Origin: Sphingorhabdus contaminans
Lineage (GTDB): Bacteria > Pseudomonadota > Alphaproteobacteria > Sphingomonadales > Sphingomonadaceae
Direction of reading: 5' to 3'
DNA length: 64,000 nucleotides
NCBI RefSeq assembly: GCF_007280415.1
Contig: NZ_VKKU01000002.1
Coordinates: forward strand, 248,001 to 312,000
Shown here: in pieces, positions 63,361 through 64,000 of the stretch
Layout of the letters: each line of letters begins with the position of its first letter
Numbering within the stretch: the first letter of the stretch is position 1
Position numbers and translations under genes: made by a program
The notes under the pieces: generated by a model
Told to the model about the DNA's origin: nothing
The model's input: only the letters and a program-made list of their open reading frames with translations
Database searches by the model: none

Positions 63361-63390
63361 ATTTTTTTCGTTAGAAGGAAGAAGAGAAAA
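63361..63390 (+). repeat. Purine-rich gene-end motif, copy 4
   Basis: ATTTTTTTCGTTAGAAGGAA continued by GAAGAGAAAA follows ygfZ by 15 bp, between convergent genes. It aligns with copies at 34081, 35261 (minus) and 44260. Confidence 0.55.
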
Positions 63391-63415
63391 AGCCGCAACC
63401 TCGAAGGCACAAACC

Positions 63416-63784
63416 CTAATCCAGCAACTCCAGCTTCACCCTAGCCGTCCCGCTCCGGTGCATGCCGATCTCGCGCGCTGCGGCGTAGCTTATGTCGATA
63501 ATCCGCCCTTTGCCCCAGGGCCCGCGGTCGTTGATACGGACGATGACTTCCTTGCCATTGGCCAGATTGGTGACGACCACGCGGCTGTCAAAGGCGAGCG
63601 AGCGGTGCGCGGCGGTGAAGCCTGCGGGGTCGAAACGCTCCCCGCTTGCGGTGCGGCTGCCGGCGAATTCATTGCTGTAATAGCTGGCCATACCATCGCC
63701 GACATGACGCCTGATGTCCCCCGCCTGCGCCAGAACCGGCAACAAAGCGAGCGCCAGCAACGGCGTGCGAAATCGTGCTTTCAT
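63416..63784 (-). CDS. RlpA-like double-psi beta-barrel protein
   Basis: The 122-residue exported protein has a signal peptide (FRTPLLALALLPVLAQA) and the DPBB fold of RlpA-type septal lytic transglycosylases: MASYYSNEFAGSRTASGERF, MLAFDSRV-like core and VRINDRGPWGKGRIIDIS with the catalytic-site Asp. It lacks the SPOR domain and is a minimal form. GGAGGGG precedes the ATG at 63784. Confidence 0.87.
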   Translation of the reverse strand: MKARFRTPLLALALLPVLAQAGDIRRHVGDGMASYYSNEFAGSRTASGERFDPAGFTAAHRSLAFDSRVVVTNLANGKEVIVRINDRGPWGKGRIIDISYAAAREIGMHRSGTARVKLELLD

Positions 63785-63915
63785 GGACCCCTCCATCGAT
63801 TCGTCCAATTTACGCCCAAAGCCCCAAACCCGCCAATCCGCCTATCGATATGGCGCGCCAATATTAGGCCGAGGTGAATTGGGGAAATTGCCCGGTGGAC
63901 GTCCATCCTGTCAGA

Positions 63916-63933
63916 TGCTATACATGTATAGCA
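63916..63933. promoter_or_regulatory. 18-bp perfect palindrome upstream of the antitoxin-like gene
   Basis: TGCTATACATGTATAGCA is a perfect palindrome ending 9 bp before the first ATG. It would overlap the promoter or Shine-Dalgarno region. Ribbon-helix-helix antitoxins typically repress their own operon from such sites. Confidence 0.75.
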
Positions 63934-63942
63934 AAGGAAATT

Positions 63943-64000
63943 ATGATGTTGGCAATACGGCTAGATGCCGATCTGGAAAGGCGGCTTACCGAGCTGGCCG
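63943..64000 (+). CDS. Ribbon-helix-helix protein, probable antitoxin, partial
   Basis: Only the first 19 codons lie in the window: MMLAIRLDADLERRLTELA, the beta-strand plus first helix of a ribbon-helix-helix DNA-binding domain (RelB/TraY-like). AAGGA lies upstream; the ATG at 63946 is an alternative start. The toxin gene, if any, is outside the window. Confidence 0.75.
   Translation, partial: MMLAIRLDADLERRLTELA

Overview
The window is a dense, mostly housekeeping stretch of an alphaproteobacterial chromosome, most likely from Sphingomonadales (Sphingopyxis/Sphingorhabdus-like). The support is a fused ThiS-ThiG, a class I lysyl-tRNA synthetase, an UrcA-family protein, an RcdA (DUF1465) homologue, exosortase-A-type glycan genes, a GTTC-N7-GTTC box of the alphaproteobacterial LexA type, the order rpmF-plsX-fabH-ihfA-merR, and many GTG/TTG starts with 4-bp ATGA overlaps. 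No tRNA, rRNA, insertion sequence, prophage or CRISPR array was seen.

Layout. 1-4.2 kb: a partial VOC-fold gene and a secreted protein, divergent from lnt-metK-trmB. An 18-bp perfect palindrome precedes metK. 4.2-8.5 kb: an unknown gene divergent from a LytS/LytR-type two-component pair, an UrcA-family gene and fused thiS-thiG. 8.5-20 kb: an outer-membrane DUF481 protein, aroQ-accB-accC, a D-Ala-D-Ala dipeptidase-like lipoprotein, an RcnB-like protein, then a run of secreted hydrolases (amidohydrolase, DUF885, HExxH/TPR protein) with a 2OG-Fe(II) oxygenase and an esterase. 20-28.5 kb: a fatty acid desaturase; the chain lysK-DUF3291-DUF1003-corA on the minus strand; a DinG-like helicase, a SixA-type phosphatase and a GNAT protein on the plus strand. 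28.5-31.5 kb: rpmF-plsX-fabH-ihfA-merR on the minus strand. 31.7-35.4 kb: a MAPEG protein, a metallo-hydrolase, a self-cleaving S24 repressor divergent from two tiny genes, then about 1.3 kb rich in repeats.

35.4-45.6 kb: exosortase-associated glycosyltransferase and O-glycosylation ligase, an MscS channel, a MaoC hydratase, a thiolase, a stress-type flavin-binding protein, a dipeptide epimerase and a PHA depolymerase. 45.7-58.6 kb: an ABC exporter, rcdA-like, two divergent DUF465 genes, ptsP, a RodZ-like gene, cpoB-tilS-ftsH, DUF3800, DUF3667 and rpoZ. 58.7-64 kb: a phospholipase-D family enzyme, a GNAT protein, a glycine-zipper protein, pyrC, ygfZ, an RlpA-like protein, and the start of a ribbon-helix-helix antitoxin behind an 18-bp palindrome.

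The least expected material lies between genes. Five copies of a structured palindrome occur, two pairs of them head-to-head like REPINs, with compensatory base changes in the inner stem. The S24 repressor faces two identical-type operators exactly 20 bp apart plus a LexA-type box, so it looks like a small damage-responsive switch. A strong hairpin encloses the ribosome binding site and start codon of the HExxH/TPR gene. A purine-rich motif recurs at four gene ends.
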